Of a stretch of DNA of 64,000 nucleotides, positions 26,340 to 38,337 are shown piece after piece (positions within the stretch are counted from its first letter, which is position 1; every line of letters starts with the position of its first letter). Below the pieces are notes generated by a model. That model was not told where the DNA came from. It ran no database searches and worked only from the letters and a program-made list of their open reading frames with translations. This DNA comes from Xanthobacter autotrophicus (GTDB lineage: Bacteria > Pseudomonadota > Alphaproteobacteria > Rhizobiales > Xanthobacteraceae): contig NZ_VAUP01000005.1 of NCBI RefSeq assembly GCF_005871085.1, positions 62,001-126,000 on the forward strand. The letters run 5' to 3'. The translations under genes and the position numbers were made by a program.

Positions 26340-27817
26340 GACACAGTTTCCTTGGCGAAGGGCAGGATGAGGGTGAAGCGCATGCCGCGCGCAGCCGGGC
26401 CGTCGCCGCCGCGCGTCGCGAAGATGCGACCACCATGGGCCTCCACGATGGAGCGGGAGATGGACAGGCCGAGGCCCATGCCGTCCTTCTTGGTGGAAAA
26501 GAAGGGATTGAACAGCACCGGCAGCTTCTCCTCGTCGACGCCCGGACCGTCATCCTCGACAGTGATGGCGACGCCGGGGCACTCGACGCCGGGGCACTCC
26601 TCGTCGGGGGGCGCGGCCGAGATCCGCAGCCTGCGGTGTTCCCGGGCCTCGCCGTCCATGGCCTGGATGGCATTGAGCGCCAGATTGATGATCACTTGCT
26701 GCAACTGGACCCGGTCGCCGAGCACGGGCGGCAGCGTGGGGTCGAGGGCCATGTCGAGGCGCACGCCGTGGCTGGACAGCTCACGCTCGATCAGCGCCAC
26801 CGTATCCTCGATTACCTCGCCGAGGTCGAGCCGCACATGCACGGGCTCACCGCGGCGGGCGAGGGCGCGCAGCCGAGCCACCACCTCGCTGGCGCGGCGG
26901 GCATTGGCGATCATGCGCTCGACGGAAAGCTCGGCCTCGCCCATGTCCGGCACCGGCCGCCGCATCCATCGCAGGCCGGCCTCGCCATTGGTGACCACGG
27001 CCGCCAGCGGCTGGTTGACCTCGTGGGCGATGGAGGCGGTCAGTTCCCCCATGGTGGTCACGCGCGTCACATGCGCCAGATCGGCCTGGGCCTGATGCAG
27101 CGCGTTCTCCGCCTGCTTGCGCTCGGTGATGTCGCTATTGGTCTCCATGGTCGCCACGGGCCGTCCGCGCGCGTCGCGCTGGAGCGACCAGCGGCTCATG
27201 GTGGTCACCAGCCGACCGTCCCGCGTCGTGTGGACGAGTTCGCCATCCCACCGCCCGGTGCGCAGCACTTCGGCGATGATCTCGGCGCGGGGCGCGGGAA
27301 ACCGCGTCCGCAGCAGGTCCGTCGCGCTTTGGCCCACCGCCTCGTGGCGCGACCAGCCGTAGAGCTGCGCCGCCCCCTGGTTCCAGTAGGTGATGGTATC
27401 GGCGGTGTCGCGCACGAAGATGGCATCGTGGGACAGATCCAGCAGCGCCGCCTGGTCGCGCAGGACTCCCGTCGCCTCCCGGTTGCGGAGCGACAGCAGC
27501 GTCGTCACCGTGATGGCGGCGATGCTGACGAGGCCGCGCATGGTGGCGGAGAGGCTGTAGTTCTCCGAGTGCATGACCGCGAAGCTTAGCACGGTGAGGC
27601 CGATGCAGGCGCCCGCGATGACCAGCAGCCCCGCCTTCTCCACGAAGCTTGCCGCGAACAGCACCACCACCACGTAAAGCACGGCGATGGCCATATCGAG
27701 AGGCGAGAAGGTATCGATCAGGAAGATCGTGGCGGCGAGCAGCGCCGCCAATGCCAGCCACCCGCGCGAGCGAATGGCCTTGCCGTCCTGGATGCTGGCT
27801 GTCCCCGACACGGACAT
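26336..27817 (-). CDS. PAS-domain sensor histidine kinase, membrane-bound
   Basis: A 493-residue kinase with three or four membrane helices in residues about 20-105, one PAS domain (about 120-235, WNQGAAQLYGWSRHEA), then a FixL/DctB-like HisKA with the phospho-His in ASIAHEVNQPL and the ATPase motifs INLALNAIQAM, VEDDGPGV and GMGLGLSI. The PAS domain shows no obvious heme-axial His motif, so I would not call it FixL. A 15-base in-frame duplication gives ECPGVECPGV in the ATPase domain. The gene opens a three-gene operon with two response regulators. Confidence 0.92.
   Translation of the reverse strand: MSVSGTASIQDGKAIRSRGWLALAALLAATIFLIDTFSPLDMAIAVLYVVVVLFAASFVEKAGLLVIAGACIGLTVLSFAVMHSENYSLSATMRGLVSIAAITVTTLLSLRNREATGVLRDQAALLDLSHDAIFVRDTADTITYWNQGAAQLYGWSRHEAVGQSATDLLRTRFPAPRAEIIAEVLRTGRWDGELVHTTRDGRLVTTMSRWSLQRDARGRPVATMETNSDITERKQAENALHQAQADLAHVTRVTTMGELTASIAHEVNQPLAAVVTNGEAGLRWMRRPVPDMGEAELSVERMIANARRASEVVARLRALARRGEPVHVRLDLGEVIEDTVALIERELSSHGVRLDMALDPTLPPVLGDRVQLQQVIINLALNAIQAMDGEAREHRRLRISAAPPDEECPGVECPGVAITVEDDGPGVDEEKLPVLFNPFFSTKKDGMGLGLSISRSIVEAHGGRIFATRGGDGPAARGMRFTLILPFAKETVS
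26570..26599. repeat. 15-base tandem duplication within the PAS kinase gene
   Basis: GACGCCGGGGCACTC occurs twice head to tail (26570-26584 and 26585-26599) and adds five residues in frame, in a loop of the ATPase domain. Confidence 0.85.
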
Positions 27818-28337
27818 GCGGAGCCCTCGTGGATTGTAGACGCCGAACCGTTACCGAACGGACGCGCTGGACCGAGCGGACCTGCCGAACCGGGCGGACA
27901 TGCAGACCGGACGCAAGGTCATGCCTTGCCACCACCTAGCGCAGAGTGCCGGTCGCGTCTTGCATCAAAGTCTTCGCCTATCTCATTCGCACGCCCTTCG
28001 CCGACAGCCCGGCCCCACGCGGGGGCCGGGACAGGGCGCCCGCACAGCGTCGGGTCCGGAGCGCGGGATCGCGTGCATGCATCAGGCCGCCCGCGCCACA
28101 TACCAAGGTATAGCCTGGGCCATCCCATCATATGGGTCGAGAAACCGACGTAGAATGGAACGACGGCGCCTGATCGATACTCTGAGAACATCGCCAGCCG
28201 GCGACGGGAATTGTCCTCCGGAGTGAAGACAGGGTCCAGATCATCCGCGTTCGAAGTATTCGGATGACACAACCCTCTCCCCTTCAAGATGGCAGCCCGC
28301 GGCTCTGTCCAGCTCCGAGTCTCATGGGGTCCCGATC
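27818..28337. other. Intergenic region of 520 bases
   Basis: A divergent gap between the PAS kinase and the AraC-type regulator. I see an imperfect tandem of GCGGACCTGCCGAACCGG and GCGGACATGCAGACCGG near 27876-27909, and a TACCAAGGTA palindrome near 28101. Short open frames here do not look like proteins. Regulatory sites for both genes presumably lie within. Confidence 0.4.
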
Positions 28338-29198
28338 ATGTCTGTCCATGTCTCGCCGTCTCTAAAAGGTCGCTCGCTCCCGCCACGTGAACGGCAGGCC
28401 CTGCCCGCCGCCCTCCACTTCGACGGGACGGCCTTTCCGCTGCCGGCGGAAGCGTTCTCGTCCGGAGGATTGGCAGTGCGCCTGCCCCACATGGGCGTGG
28501 TCATCGCCATCGCCGCCTCCAATAGCGCGGCCCCCGCCGAACGGGACCGCGCGAACGGGACCGCACCGGAAGAGACCATCCGCTTTGTGGTGGACGAGGC
28601 GCGGGTCATGACCGGATCCCGCGGCGGCGGTGGCGCGAAAGACCCTGTGGTCCAACGCCTGGCGCTGGCGTTGGAGGCGGCCGAACACAGCGGCGACGCC
28701 TTTGCCGGCCTCTACGCCGACGCGCTGCGCCTTGCCGTCATGGCGCGGATGCTCGGCGACGTCACAATCGAGCCCACCTCAATCGAGCCAGCCCGTCTGC
28801 CGCCGGCGGCGGACGCCCGGCCAGAAACCCGCACCCCGCGGACACCGCGCCACACCAGGTCCGGCCTTGTGACCTGGCGCCTGAAGCGCGTGCTGGCCTT
28901 CATCGACGCCCATCTGGCCGAACCGGTGACGCTGATGGCGATGGCCGAGGCCGCCGGCCTCAGCCGCATGCATTTCGCCGCCCAATTCAAGGTCGCCACC
29001 GGCCTTCGGCCCCACGAATTCCTGCTGAAGCGGCGGATCGAGCAGGCGCAGGACCTGCTGCGCAACACTCGCGAGCCCCTGGTCCAGATCGCCCTCGCCG
29101 TGGGGTTCCAGACCCAGGCCCATTTCACCACCGTGTTCCGCCGTTTCGTCGGCGATACCCCCTACCAGTGGCGCTGCGCCAACGCCCAGCGCGGCTGA
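28338..29198 (+). CDS. AraC-family transcriptional regulator
   Basis: A 286-residue protein. The C-terminal ~100 residues form the double helix-turn-helix of the AraC/XylS family (LAEPVTLMAMAEAAGLSRMH ... LVQIALAVGFQTQAHFTTVF ... FRRFVGDTPYQWR). The N-terminal half is not a recognisable cupin and is Ala/Arg/Pro-rich, typical of the short-sensor AraC proteins found near oxidative or pathogen-related operons. No obvious target is adjacent; the divergent PAS kinase operon is one candidate. Confidence 0.88.
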   Translation: MSVHVSPSLKGRSLPPRERQALPAALHFDGTAFPLPAEAFSSGGLAVRLPHMGVVIAIAASNSAAPAERDRANGTAPEETIRFVVDEARVMTGSRGGGGAKDPVVQRLALALEAAEHSGDAFAGLYADALRLAVMARMLGDVTIEPTSIEPARLPPAADARPETRTPRTPRHTRSGLVTWRLKRVLAFIDAHLAEPVTLMAMAEAAGLSRMHFAAQFKVATGLRPHEFLLKRRIEQAQDLLRNTREPLVQIALAVGFQTQAHFTTVFRRFVGDTPYQWRCANAQRG

Positions 29199-29245
29199 TG
29201 TCGCCCACGGCGCACAACCCAGCCCACGGGTAGCCATCACAGGCG

Positions 29246-29530
29246 TCAGTAACGCGATTCCGACCGGCATTGAGCCAGTCGCACGGGTTCCTCCGGCAGC
29301 GGCGTGGGATCGTCCAGCGGCGGGCGCTCGGGGAAGGGCTCGCGGCGCGGCTGCCGGGACGGATCGTCTTCGGGAAGCGGCGGCAGGTCAGGGCCGGGAA
29401 CCGGTGGCGCCGGGGGATCATCCACCGGGCGGGGCGGCAGGATAGGCGGCTCCGGCGCGCGACCGGGCTCAGGCACCGGCGCGATCGGCAAAATGGCCTC
29501 AGGCTGCGGCCGGGCTCGGGCAAACATCAT
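29246..29530 (-). CDS. Small proline-rich protein, unknown
   Basis: A 94-residue, strongly Pro-rich frame (PPILPPRPVDDPPAPPVPGP and similar blocks), acidic, with no signal peptide or domain. The ATG at 29530 follows AAAGGAAC, a fair ribosome binding site. It may be a real small protein with an extended structure, but a composition this biased can occur by chance in GC-rich DNA. Confidence 0.45.
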   Translation of the reverse strand: MMFARARPQPEAILPIAPVPEPGRAPEPPILPPRPVDDPPAPPVPGPDLPPLPEDDPSRQPRREPFPERPPLDDPTPLPEEPVRLAQCRSESRY

Positions 29531-29564
29531 GCGGCGTTCCTTTCGTTGAAACGGAACGCGGCGT

Positions 29565-29590
29565 CGCGCCGGCCTGTTCCGGCCGGCGCG
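29565..29590 (-). terminator. Strong GC hairpin after the peptidoglycan-binding gene
   Basis: CGCGCCGGCC (29565-29574) is exactly complementary to GGCCGGCGCG (29581-29590) with a six-base loop, 22 bases past the stop of the peptidoglycan-binding gene on the minus strand. It lacks a U-tract. Confidence 0.55.
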
Positions 29591-29611
29591 AAATGGTCCA
29601 GATCTATCGGT

Positions 29612-30124
29612 TCAGGAGAAGAACTCGGTGATGGACTGCCAGATGCTCTTCTTCGGCGCGCCAGCCACGGAGGCTTCCGCCGCCTTGGCGTCGGCGGAGA
29701 TGGTGCCGGCCTGCGACTTCGCCACCGCCTCAGGAGTGAAGATGGAGGCGAAAACCTCGATCTTGGCGAGGGTCACCGGACCGGCCATGCCATCCGCTTC
29801 CAGCCCGCTCTTGGCCTGGAAAGCTTCCACGGCCTTGGCGGTGCCGGGCCCGTAGGCGCCGTCTGCGGCGATGCCGAGAGCGGTCTGGAGCTTCTTCACC
29901 GTCTCGCCCTTGCTGCCCTGGGTGAGCAGGATGAGCTCCGGCAGGCCGAGGGCGGCGAAGGTGTCCGGCCCCGCGATGCCGTCGGCGGAAAGGCCATGCT
30001 TCGTCTGGTAGGCCTTCAGGGCCTCTTCCGTTCCCGGGCCGAACTTGCCGTCGGCGGCGACGCCGAGCTTGGCCTGAAGGATCTTCACCGGCTCACCGGA
30101 GAGCCCACGCTTCAGAAGTGCCAT
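29612..30124 (-). CDS. Peptidoglycan-binding-domain protein (two PG_binding_1 repeats)
   Basis: A 170-residue protein from the ATG at 30124. Two tandem PG_binding_1 repeats (about residues 5-60 and 70-130) share the pattern VKxLQxxLGxxADGxxGPGTxxAxxxxQ. A third GPVT-type half-repeat and an Ala/Lys-rich tail ending in SIWQSITEFFS follow. No signal peptide is visible, which is odd for a wall-binding domain; it may act in the cytosol, be exported by an unusual route, or be a phage-type relic. It follows the probable 6S RNA gene on the same strand. Confidence 0.82.
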   Translation of the reverse strand: MALLKRGLSGEPVKILQAKLGVAADGKFGPGTEEALKAYQTKHGLSADGIAGPDTFAALGLPELILLTQGSKGETVKKLQTALGIAADGAYGPGTAKAVEAFQAKSGLEADGMAGPVTLAKIEVFASIFTPEAVAKSQAGTISADAKAAEASVAGAPKKSIWQSITEFFS

Positions 30125-30220
30125 GTTTGAATGTCCCGTTGTCAGGAGGAGGAAGGCCGACAGCCTGAATATAGGCGTCAAGCGTGACAACGGCACAGGT
30201 GCAAAAAGGTGCCCGGAAAA

Positions 30221-30252
30221 GAAAAATGCCGGGCCCGGTGAGGGACCCGGCA
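30221..30252 (-). terminator. Rho-independent terminator of the 6S-like RNA
   Basis: On the minus strand TGCCGGG pairs with CCCGGCA, followed directly by TTTTTC. It begins right where the closing helix of the upstream RNA ends. Confidence 0.8.
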
Positions 30253-30370
30253 AGTATCGCCGCAGAGCGGCGAACCTTCCAGAGGGGAACAGCTGAGGCA
30301 CCGCACAAGGTGCAATCAGCGCATCCCCAAGATGCTCGACTCTTAGGCAGTTTGCAACGGATACTGACCG
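30222..30370 (-). ncRNA. ssrS: Probable 6S RNA
   Basis: The minus strand can fold into one long, bulged hairpin of about 115 nt closed by AGTATC/GATACT (30253-30258 with 30360-30365). Moving inward are GCC/GGC, AGAG/CTCT, CTT/AAG with GGGG/CCCC (30284-30287 with 30325-30328), GCTGA/TCAGC (30292-30296 with 30316-30320) and a CACC/GGTG tip, separated by internal loops. A rho-independent terminator follows. A rod with a large internal bubble and this length is the hallmark of 6S RNA, which binds sigma-70 RNA polymerase in stationary phase. The region is non-coding and lies between the LysR gene and the peptidoglycan-binding gene. The call rests on fold and context, not on a database match. Confidence 0.55.
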
Positions 30371-30441
30371 CATATCAGGCATGTGCCCAGCGCTTAGCTG
30401 GCATGCCGCCCCGCTACCAATTTACCGTCACACGTCATAAA

Positions 30442-31332
30442 TCAGTAATTCCACCGCTGTGCCTTGGAGATGAGGAAGTCTCGGAAGACCTGAATCCGGG
30501 CCACCGAGCGCATTTCCTGCGCATAGGTGAAGTATGCCTCAAGTTTGGGCGTTTCCCGATCGGTGAAGAGTTGCACCAGGGACGAGGCATCGTCAGAAAG
30601 ATAATCGGGCAGCGTTCCGATGCCGACGCCCCGCTCCACCGCGCGCTTCAGGCCCAGCACGCTGTTCACCTCGAAAGCAGGCACCCGCGGCGTGGAACCG
30701 TCGCGCCCGGCATGCTCCAGCCAGTTCAGCCCCTGGAAATAGGGCGGGATCGGCCCGCCCAGCAACAGGATGCGGTGCTTGTCCAACTCCTCGATGGAGC
30801 GCGGATGACCGTGGCGCTTGAGATAGTCGGCCGAGGCATAGGCGTGGAAATTCACCGTGAAAAGCTTGCGCTGCACCAGGTCCGGCTGCACCGGCTGGCG
30901 CATGCGTATGGCCACGTCCGCCTCGCGCATGGCGAGGTCCAGCTCCTCGTCGGTGAGGATGAGCTGGATGCGGATGTCCGGGAACAAGTCCACGAACTCG
31001 CCCACCCGCGCCGTCAGCCAATGGGTGCCGAGCCCCACCGTGGTGGTGACGCGCAGTTCGCCATTGGGCTTCTCGCGGCTGTCGGTGAGCTGGGCGCGGG
31101 CCGATTCCAGTTTCAGGAACACCTCGTGGGCGGTCCGGTACAAAAGCTCGCCCTGCTCGGTGAGGATCAGCCCCCGCGCATGGCGGTGGAACAGGGGGAC
31201 TTTCAGCTCCGTCTCCAGGGCTGAGACCTGCCGGCTCACGGCCGACTGGGAGAGGCCGAGCGTCTCACCCGCATGGGTGAACGAGCCGGCTTCGGCGGCA
31301 ACGTGGAAGACCTTAAGCTTGTCCCAATCCAT
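30442..31332 (-). CDS. LysR-type transcriptional regulator
   Basis: A 296-residue regulator from the ATG at 31332 (MDWDKLKVFH). The N-terminal helix-turn-helix reads AGSFTHAGETLGLSQSAVSR, and a LysR substrate-binding domain follows from about residue 90 (ELRVTTTVGLGTHWL). It sits just downstream of trxB on the same strand, an arrangement I know from other Rhizobiales. Its ligand and targets are unknown; thioredoxin-reductase-linked redox control is a reasonable guess. Confidence 0.9.
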   Translation of the reverse strand: MDWDKLKVFHVAAEAGSFTHAGETLGLSQSAVSRQVSALETELKVPLFHRHARGLILTEQGELLYRTAHEVFLKLESARAQLTDSREKPNGELRVTTTVGLGTHWLTARVGEFVDLFPDIRIQLILTDEELDLAMREADVAIRMRQPVQPDLVQRKLFTVNFHAYASADYLKRHGHPRSIEELDKHRILLLGGPIPPYFQGLNWLEHAGRDGSTPRVPAFEVNSVLGLKRAVERGVGIGTLPDYLSDDASSLVQLFTDRETPKLEAYFTYAQEMRSVARIQVFRDFLISKAQRWNY

Positions 31333-31563
31333 CAGGCCCGAGCCCCTCTCACCCTTCGAAGAGAGCCGGATGAAGCCGTTCGACGGTCCCGCACGGTCGT
31401 CGACAGGCATCCGGCCCTCGCGTCACCGGCCCGAACGGGGCCGGAAAGCGGCGCTGTATTCAATCGGTTCGATCCGGATGCCCGAACGGCCGCCCAGCCG
31501 CGCAATTGCTCCGCCAATTCGAACCGGGATCGCCGCGTGACGCCGGCGCGGGCGAGGGATGGC

Positions 31564-32526
31564 CTATTCGGCCGCCTTCGCCACGCCCTGGTGGGCCAAG
31601 AAGCGCTCCGCCTCGAGGGCGGCCATGCAGCCACGGCCCGCGGCGGTGACGGCCTGACGATAGACGTCGTCCGCCACGTCGCCGGCCGCGAACACGCCCG
31701 GCACCGACGTTGCCGTCGAATCGGGCGCGGTCCAAACATAGCCGCTCTCCTTGAGCTTCAGCTGGTCTTTTACCAGCTCTGTGGCAGGTGCATGGCCGAT
31801 GGCGATAAATATGCCGTCAGCGGGTAGCTCGGTGAGGGCACCGGTGCGCACATCCCTCAGGCGCGCGCCGGTGACTTTGGCGAAGGGGTCATCCTGGCCC
31901 ACCACTTCGGCGAGTTCCGCGTTCCACACCACCTTGACCTTGGGATTGGCGAACAGCCGCTCTTGCAGGATTCGCTCGGAGCGGAAGCTGTCGCGGCGAT
32001 GCACGACGGTGACGTTGGAGGCGAAATTGGTGAGGAAGAGCGCCTCTTCCACGGCGGTGTTGCCGCCGCCCACCACCACCACGTCCTTGCCGCGGTAGAA
32101 GAAGCCGTCGCAGGTGGCGCAGGCCGAAACGCCGGAGCCGCGATAGGCCGCCTCCGATTCAAGGCCCAGCCAGCGTGCCTGGGCGCCGGTGGCCAGGATC
32201 ACCACATCCGCAACATAGGTGTCGCCCGATTCGGTCACCATGCGGAACGGCCGGTGCGACAGATCGAGGCTCGCCACGTGGTCGGTGACGATCTTCGTGC
32301 CCACGTGCTCGGCCTGGGCGCGCATCTGCTCCATCAGCCAGGGACCCTGGATGGGGTCGGCGAAGCCGGGATAGTTCTCCACGTCGGTGGTGATGGTGAG
32401 CTGGCCGCCGGGCTGGATGCCCTCGAACAGAACCGGCTCCAGCATTGCACGCGCTGCATAGATGGCCGCGGTGTAGCCAGCCGGCCCCGAGCCGATGATG
32501 ACGACCTTGACGGTGTGGGCAGTCAT
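31564..32526 (-). CDS. trxB: Thioredoxin-disulfide reductase
   Basis: A 320-residue FAD flavoprotein, exactly family length. The FAD-binding GxGxxG is IGSGPAGYTA near the N-terminus, the redox-active pair is in ACATCDG, the NADPH site is VVGGGNTAVEEA with HRRD, and the second FAD motif is GVFAAGDVAD. It passes electrons from NADPH to thioredoxin in the cytosol. The start follows GGGGAC. The gene is divergent from the Lrp/AsnC regulator, which may control it. Confidence 0.97.
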   Translation of the reverse strand: MTAHTVKVVIIGSGPAGYTAAIYAARAMLEPVLFEGIQPGGQLTITTDVENYPGFADPIQGPWLMEQMRAQAEHVGTKIVTDHVASLDLSHRPFRMVTESGDTYVADVVILATGAQARWLGLESEAAYRGSGVSACATCDGFFYRGKDVVVVGGGNTAVEEALFLTNFASNVTVVHRRDSFRSERILQERLFANPKVKVVWNAELAEVVGQDDPFAKVTGARLRDVRTGALTELPADGIFIAIGHAPATELVKDQLKLKESGYVWTAPDSTATSVPGVFAAGDVADDVYRQAVTAAGRGCMAALEAERFLAHQGVAKAAE

Positions 32527-32848
32527 GAGTGTCCCCGAAATCCGTGCGGTGCCGCGGCAGCTGTGGAGCGTCGACAGCCCCGGGGGCCGGCGCTCCTGGC
32601 CGCAGCGTGAGCTATGCTCGAATGTAGGGGCTCCCCCCCAAGCTCACAAGGCTGGGCGGAGCCCCGCGACGACGACGCACGCCCCTGCGCTGCGCCATCC
32701 ACGGAAAGCATGCGCGCACAGCGTTCGGCGCCGGCCGGACCACGGGCTCCGCGACGCTTTGAACCGCGACAGCGGCGCAAGATTATTTCGTTGCGTTGCC
32801 ACAAGCGCGCACTAAGGTGCCGTGACTTTACCCGTGGGGAGTTGTGCC

Positions 32849-33334
32849 TTGACCGTTCGCCTTGATGCAGTCGACTGGAAGATTCTCGACGAACTGCAGC
32901 GGGATGGGCGCATGACCAATGTGGAGCTGTCCCGTCGCGTCGGCATTTCCGCCCCGCCCTGCCTGCGCCGCGTGCGCGCGCTGGAAGAGGCCGGCATCAT
33001 CGAGGGCTACCGCGCCCTGCTCGACGAGAAGAGCCTGGGCTATGACCTCATGGCCTTCGCCATGGTGCATCTCATCAGCCAGGCCGAGGTGGACCTCGAC
33101 GCCTTCCAGGAGATGATCGCCCATTGGCCGCAGGTGCGCAGCGCCTGGATGCTCTCCGGCGATGTGGACTTCCTGATGCTGTGCGTGACCCCTGACCTGC
33201 GCAGCTTCCAGAACCTGGTGCTGGACATCACCGCCGCGCCCAACGTGCGCAACGTGAAAACCGCCCTCACCCTGAAGCAATCCAAGAACGCCCCGGTGGT
33301 ACCGCTGGAAGCCGGCCTGCCAAAAGGCGCCTGA
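32849..33334 (+). CDS. Lrp/AsnC-family transcriptional regulator
   Basis: About 161 residues. The N-terminal helix-turn-helix (AVDWKILDELQRDGRMTNVE, VGISAPPCLRRVRALEEAGI) and the C-terminal ligand-sensing RAM domain (about 75-145) are intact. Start choice: TTG at 32849, eight bases after GGGGAG; an upstream GTG at 32822 would add nine residues. Divergent from trxB, it probably shares a promoter region with it. The effector amino acid cannot be told. Confidence 0.93.
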   Translation: MTVRLDAVDWKILDELQRDGRMTNVELSRRVGISAPPCLRRVRALEEAGIIEGYRALLDEKSLGYDLMAFAMVHLISQAEVDLDAFQEMIAHWPQVRSAWMLSGDVDFLMLCVTPDLRSFQNLVLDITAAPNVRNVKTALTLKQSKNAPVVPLEAGLPKGA

Positions 33335-33359
33335 TACGGCCCGTTCCGAAGCGTATGCG

Positions 33360-33385
33360 GCCCTCCCCCGCGTGCGGGAGAGGGC
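33360..33385. terminator. Shared hairpin between convergent Lrp and greA genes
   Basis: GCCCTCCCCCGC (33360-33371) pairs with GCGGGAGAGGGC (33374-33385) with one mismatch and a two-base gap, midway between the two convergent stop codons. Confidence 0.5.
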
Positions 33386-33401
33386 GCAAAGGCAATAAGG
33401 C

Positions 33402-33875
33402 TCAGGCCCAGCGCACCGCCACGATCTCGAAGGACCGCGCGCCCTTGGGCGTGACCACCTCCACCGAGGCGCCCTTCTTCTTGCCGATGAGCGCGCGGGC
33501 CACGGGCGAGGAGATGGAGATGCGGCCGGCCTTGGCGTCGGCTTCGCTGTCGCCGACGATCTGCCAGACCTTCTCGTCCTCCGTGTCCTCGTCGACGAGG
33601 GTCACGGTGGCGCCGAACATCACGACGTCTCCGGACAGCTTGGACACATCGATCACCTCGGCCCGGGACAGCTTGTCCTCGAGATCGGCGACGCGCCCCT
33701 CGTTCAGCGACTGCTGCTCCTTGGCAGCGTGATACTCCGCGTTTTCCGAGAGGTCGCCATGGGCGCGGGCCTCGGAAATGGCGGCGATGATGCGCGGGCG
33801 CTCAACCTGCTGGCGCTGCTTCAACTCTTGCGCGAGGGCGGCGTAACCCGCCGCCGTCATGGGAATCTTCTCCAT
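33402..33875 (-). CDS. greA: Transcription elongation factor GreA
   Basis: 157 residues from the ATG at 33875 (behind GAAGGACCC), exactly GreA length. The N-terminal coiled coil carries the catalytic acidic tip in [14 protein letters not shown], and the C-terminal domain has the [16 protein letters not shown]-like pattern. It rescues backtracked RNA polymerase by stimulating transcript cleavage. It lies downstream of carB, from which a terminator separates it. Confidence 0.97.
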   Translation of the reverse strand: MEKIPMTAAGYAALAQELKQRQQVERPRIIAAISEARAHGDLSENAEYHAAKEQQSLNEGRVADLEDKLSRAEVIDVSKLSGDVVMFGATVTLVDEDTEDEKVWQIVGDSEADAKAGRISISSPVARALIGKKKGASVEVVTPKGARSFEIVAVRWA

Positions 33876-34114
33876 GGGTCCTTCTTCAGACCTCCTGAAA
33901 CAGGTCACTGCGCCGGACACCCCTGGAGAGGGCGCATCCGGCGCAAGAAAAGAAAGCCGCACCGCGCGGCGTTTGCCCACGGTTGCGGCGGCTGCCCCCG
34001 CCCGGCGGCAAAACTCCCGACGGCAAACGCCCGACGGAAGCCGCATGGCGGCGAAGGCTCCGCCCACCCGGCGCGGATGCGCAGGGCAGGCACGACGAAA
34101 ACGCCCGTGGAGGC

Positions 34115-34139
34115 AAAAAGCCCAGGGACAAACCCGGGC
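34115..34139 (-). terminator. Rho-independent terminator after carB
   Basis: On the minus strand GCCCGGG pairs with CCC-TGGGC (one bulge) around TTTGT and is followed by TTTTT, 30 bases beyond the carB stop. Confidence 0.75.
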
Positions 34140-34169
34140 CCACGCGCGCCGCGACCAGCAGACGCAGAA

Positions 34170-37532
<3,363 letters not shown>

Positions 37533-37888
37533 TTCTGTCTGGCGCTCTCCACCGTCGCCGCCCGCTCCCGGGTAGACACGGGGGCGGACCGCGGGATCCG
37601 TTTCGTCGATGCTTCCGGGCAGGGCTGCCTCAGGGGCACTCGCGCCTTTCCGATCGCGCTCCGGGCGCAAAAAAAGGGCCGCGGGTCACGCGCCCCCCGA
37701 AAGGATCGAGCACCGCCCCGGACAGTCCCGGAAGCGTGCGCGCATGGGGGCGGAGGAAGTGCGAGGAGGTCACACCTCGGGAATTCTCTTTCACCCTGCG
37801 CGCTGATGGGCTTCCTTAGACCATAATTTGCGGCGACGGAAGCCATGACGCCGACGTTGACGGCTCACTTCCGCCGGAGACAGACGCG
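37533..37888. other. Intergenic region of 356 bases between carB and the GtrA-like gene
   Basis: A divergent gap with no convincing gene. GGGCGC near 37665 and GCGCCC near 37690 flank an A-tract and could pair. It must hold the carB promoter; I could not identify one. Confidence 0.4.
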
Positions 37889-38323
37889 GTGCCAACCACC
37901 TTCGCCGAACTGGTCGTCAGATACCGCGCCCTCATCCGGCAGATCGCCACCTTCGTGGGCGTGGGCCTCACCGCCACCGCCGCCCATTTCGCGGCGCTGA
38001 CGGTGCTGGTGGAAAACGGCCTCACCGGCCCGGTGGCGGGCTCCGGCGTCGGCTTCGTGGTGGGCGGGATCGTCTCCTACAGCCTCAACCGCCGCTTCAC
38101 TTTCGAATCCACCCGCTCCCATGCGGGGGCGGTGCCGCGCTTCATGGTGGTGGCGGGGGTGGCCTTCGTGCTGAACGGCCTCATCATGGGCCTGCTGGTG
38201 CACGAGCTGGGGATTTATTACCTTTTGGCCCAGTCCATCACGACCGGCATCACCATGCTGTGGACCTTCTCCGGCTATCGCGTGTGGGCCTTCGCCCACC
38301 GCACCGGCGCCCGGCAGGCCTGA
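37889..38323 (+). CDS. GtrA-family small membrane protein
   Basis: 144 residues, starting at a GTG behind GGAG. Four membrane helices fit the GtrA/DPMS-like fold (IATFVGVGLTATAAHFAALT, GSGVGFVVGGIVSYSLNRRF with the conserved NRRFTF, MVVAGVAFVLNGLIMG, and a C-terminal helix with WTFSGYRVWAF). GtrA-type proteins are thought to flip lipid-linked sugars for glycosylation of cell-surface polymers. No glycosyltransferase is directly adjacent, so its substrate is open. Confidence 0.85.
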   Translation: MPTTFAELVVRYRALIRQIATFVGVGLTATAAHFAALTVLVENGLTGPVAGSGVGFVVGGIVSYSLNRRFTFESTRSHAGAVPRFMVVAGVAFVLNGLIMGLLVHELGIYYLLAQSITTGITMLWTFSGYRVWAFAHRTGARQA

Positions 38324-38337
38324 GCGGGGCCGATCGG

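Noticed and set aside
26336-27817. FixL oxygen-sensor assignment for the PAS kinase
   Set aside because: The partner is FixJ-like, but the PAS domain shows no clear heme-binding histidine pattern, so the oxygen-sensor call is unsupported.
27900-28290. Open frames of 108 and 122 residues in the gap before the AraC gene
   Set aside because: No ribosome sites, no conserved-looking segments and biased composition; treated as intergenic.
31455-31485. GGTTCGATCC resembling a tRNA T-loop between trxB and the LysR gene
   Set aside because: The flanking bases do not form a T-stem and no anticodon arm or acceptor stem can be built.
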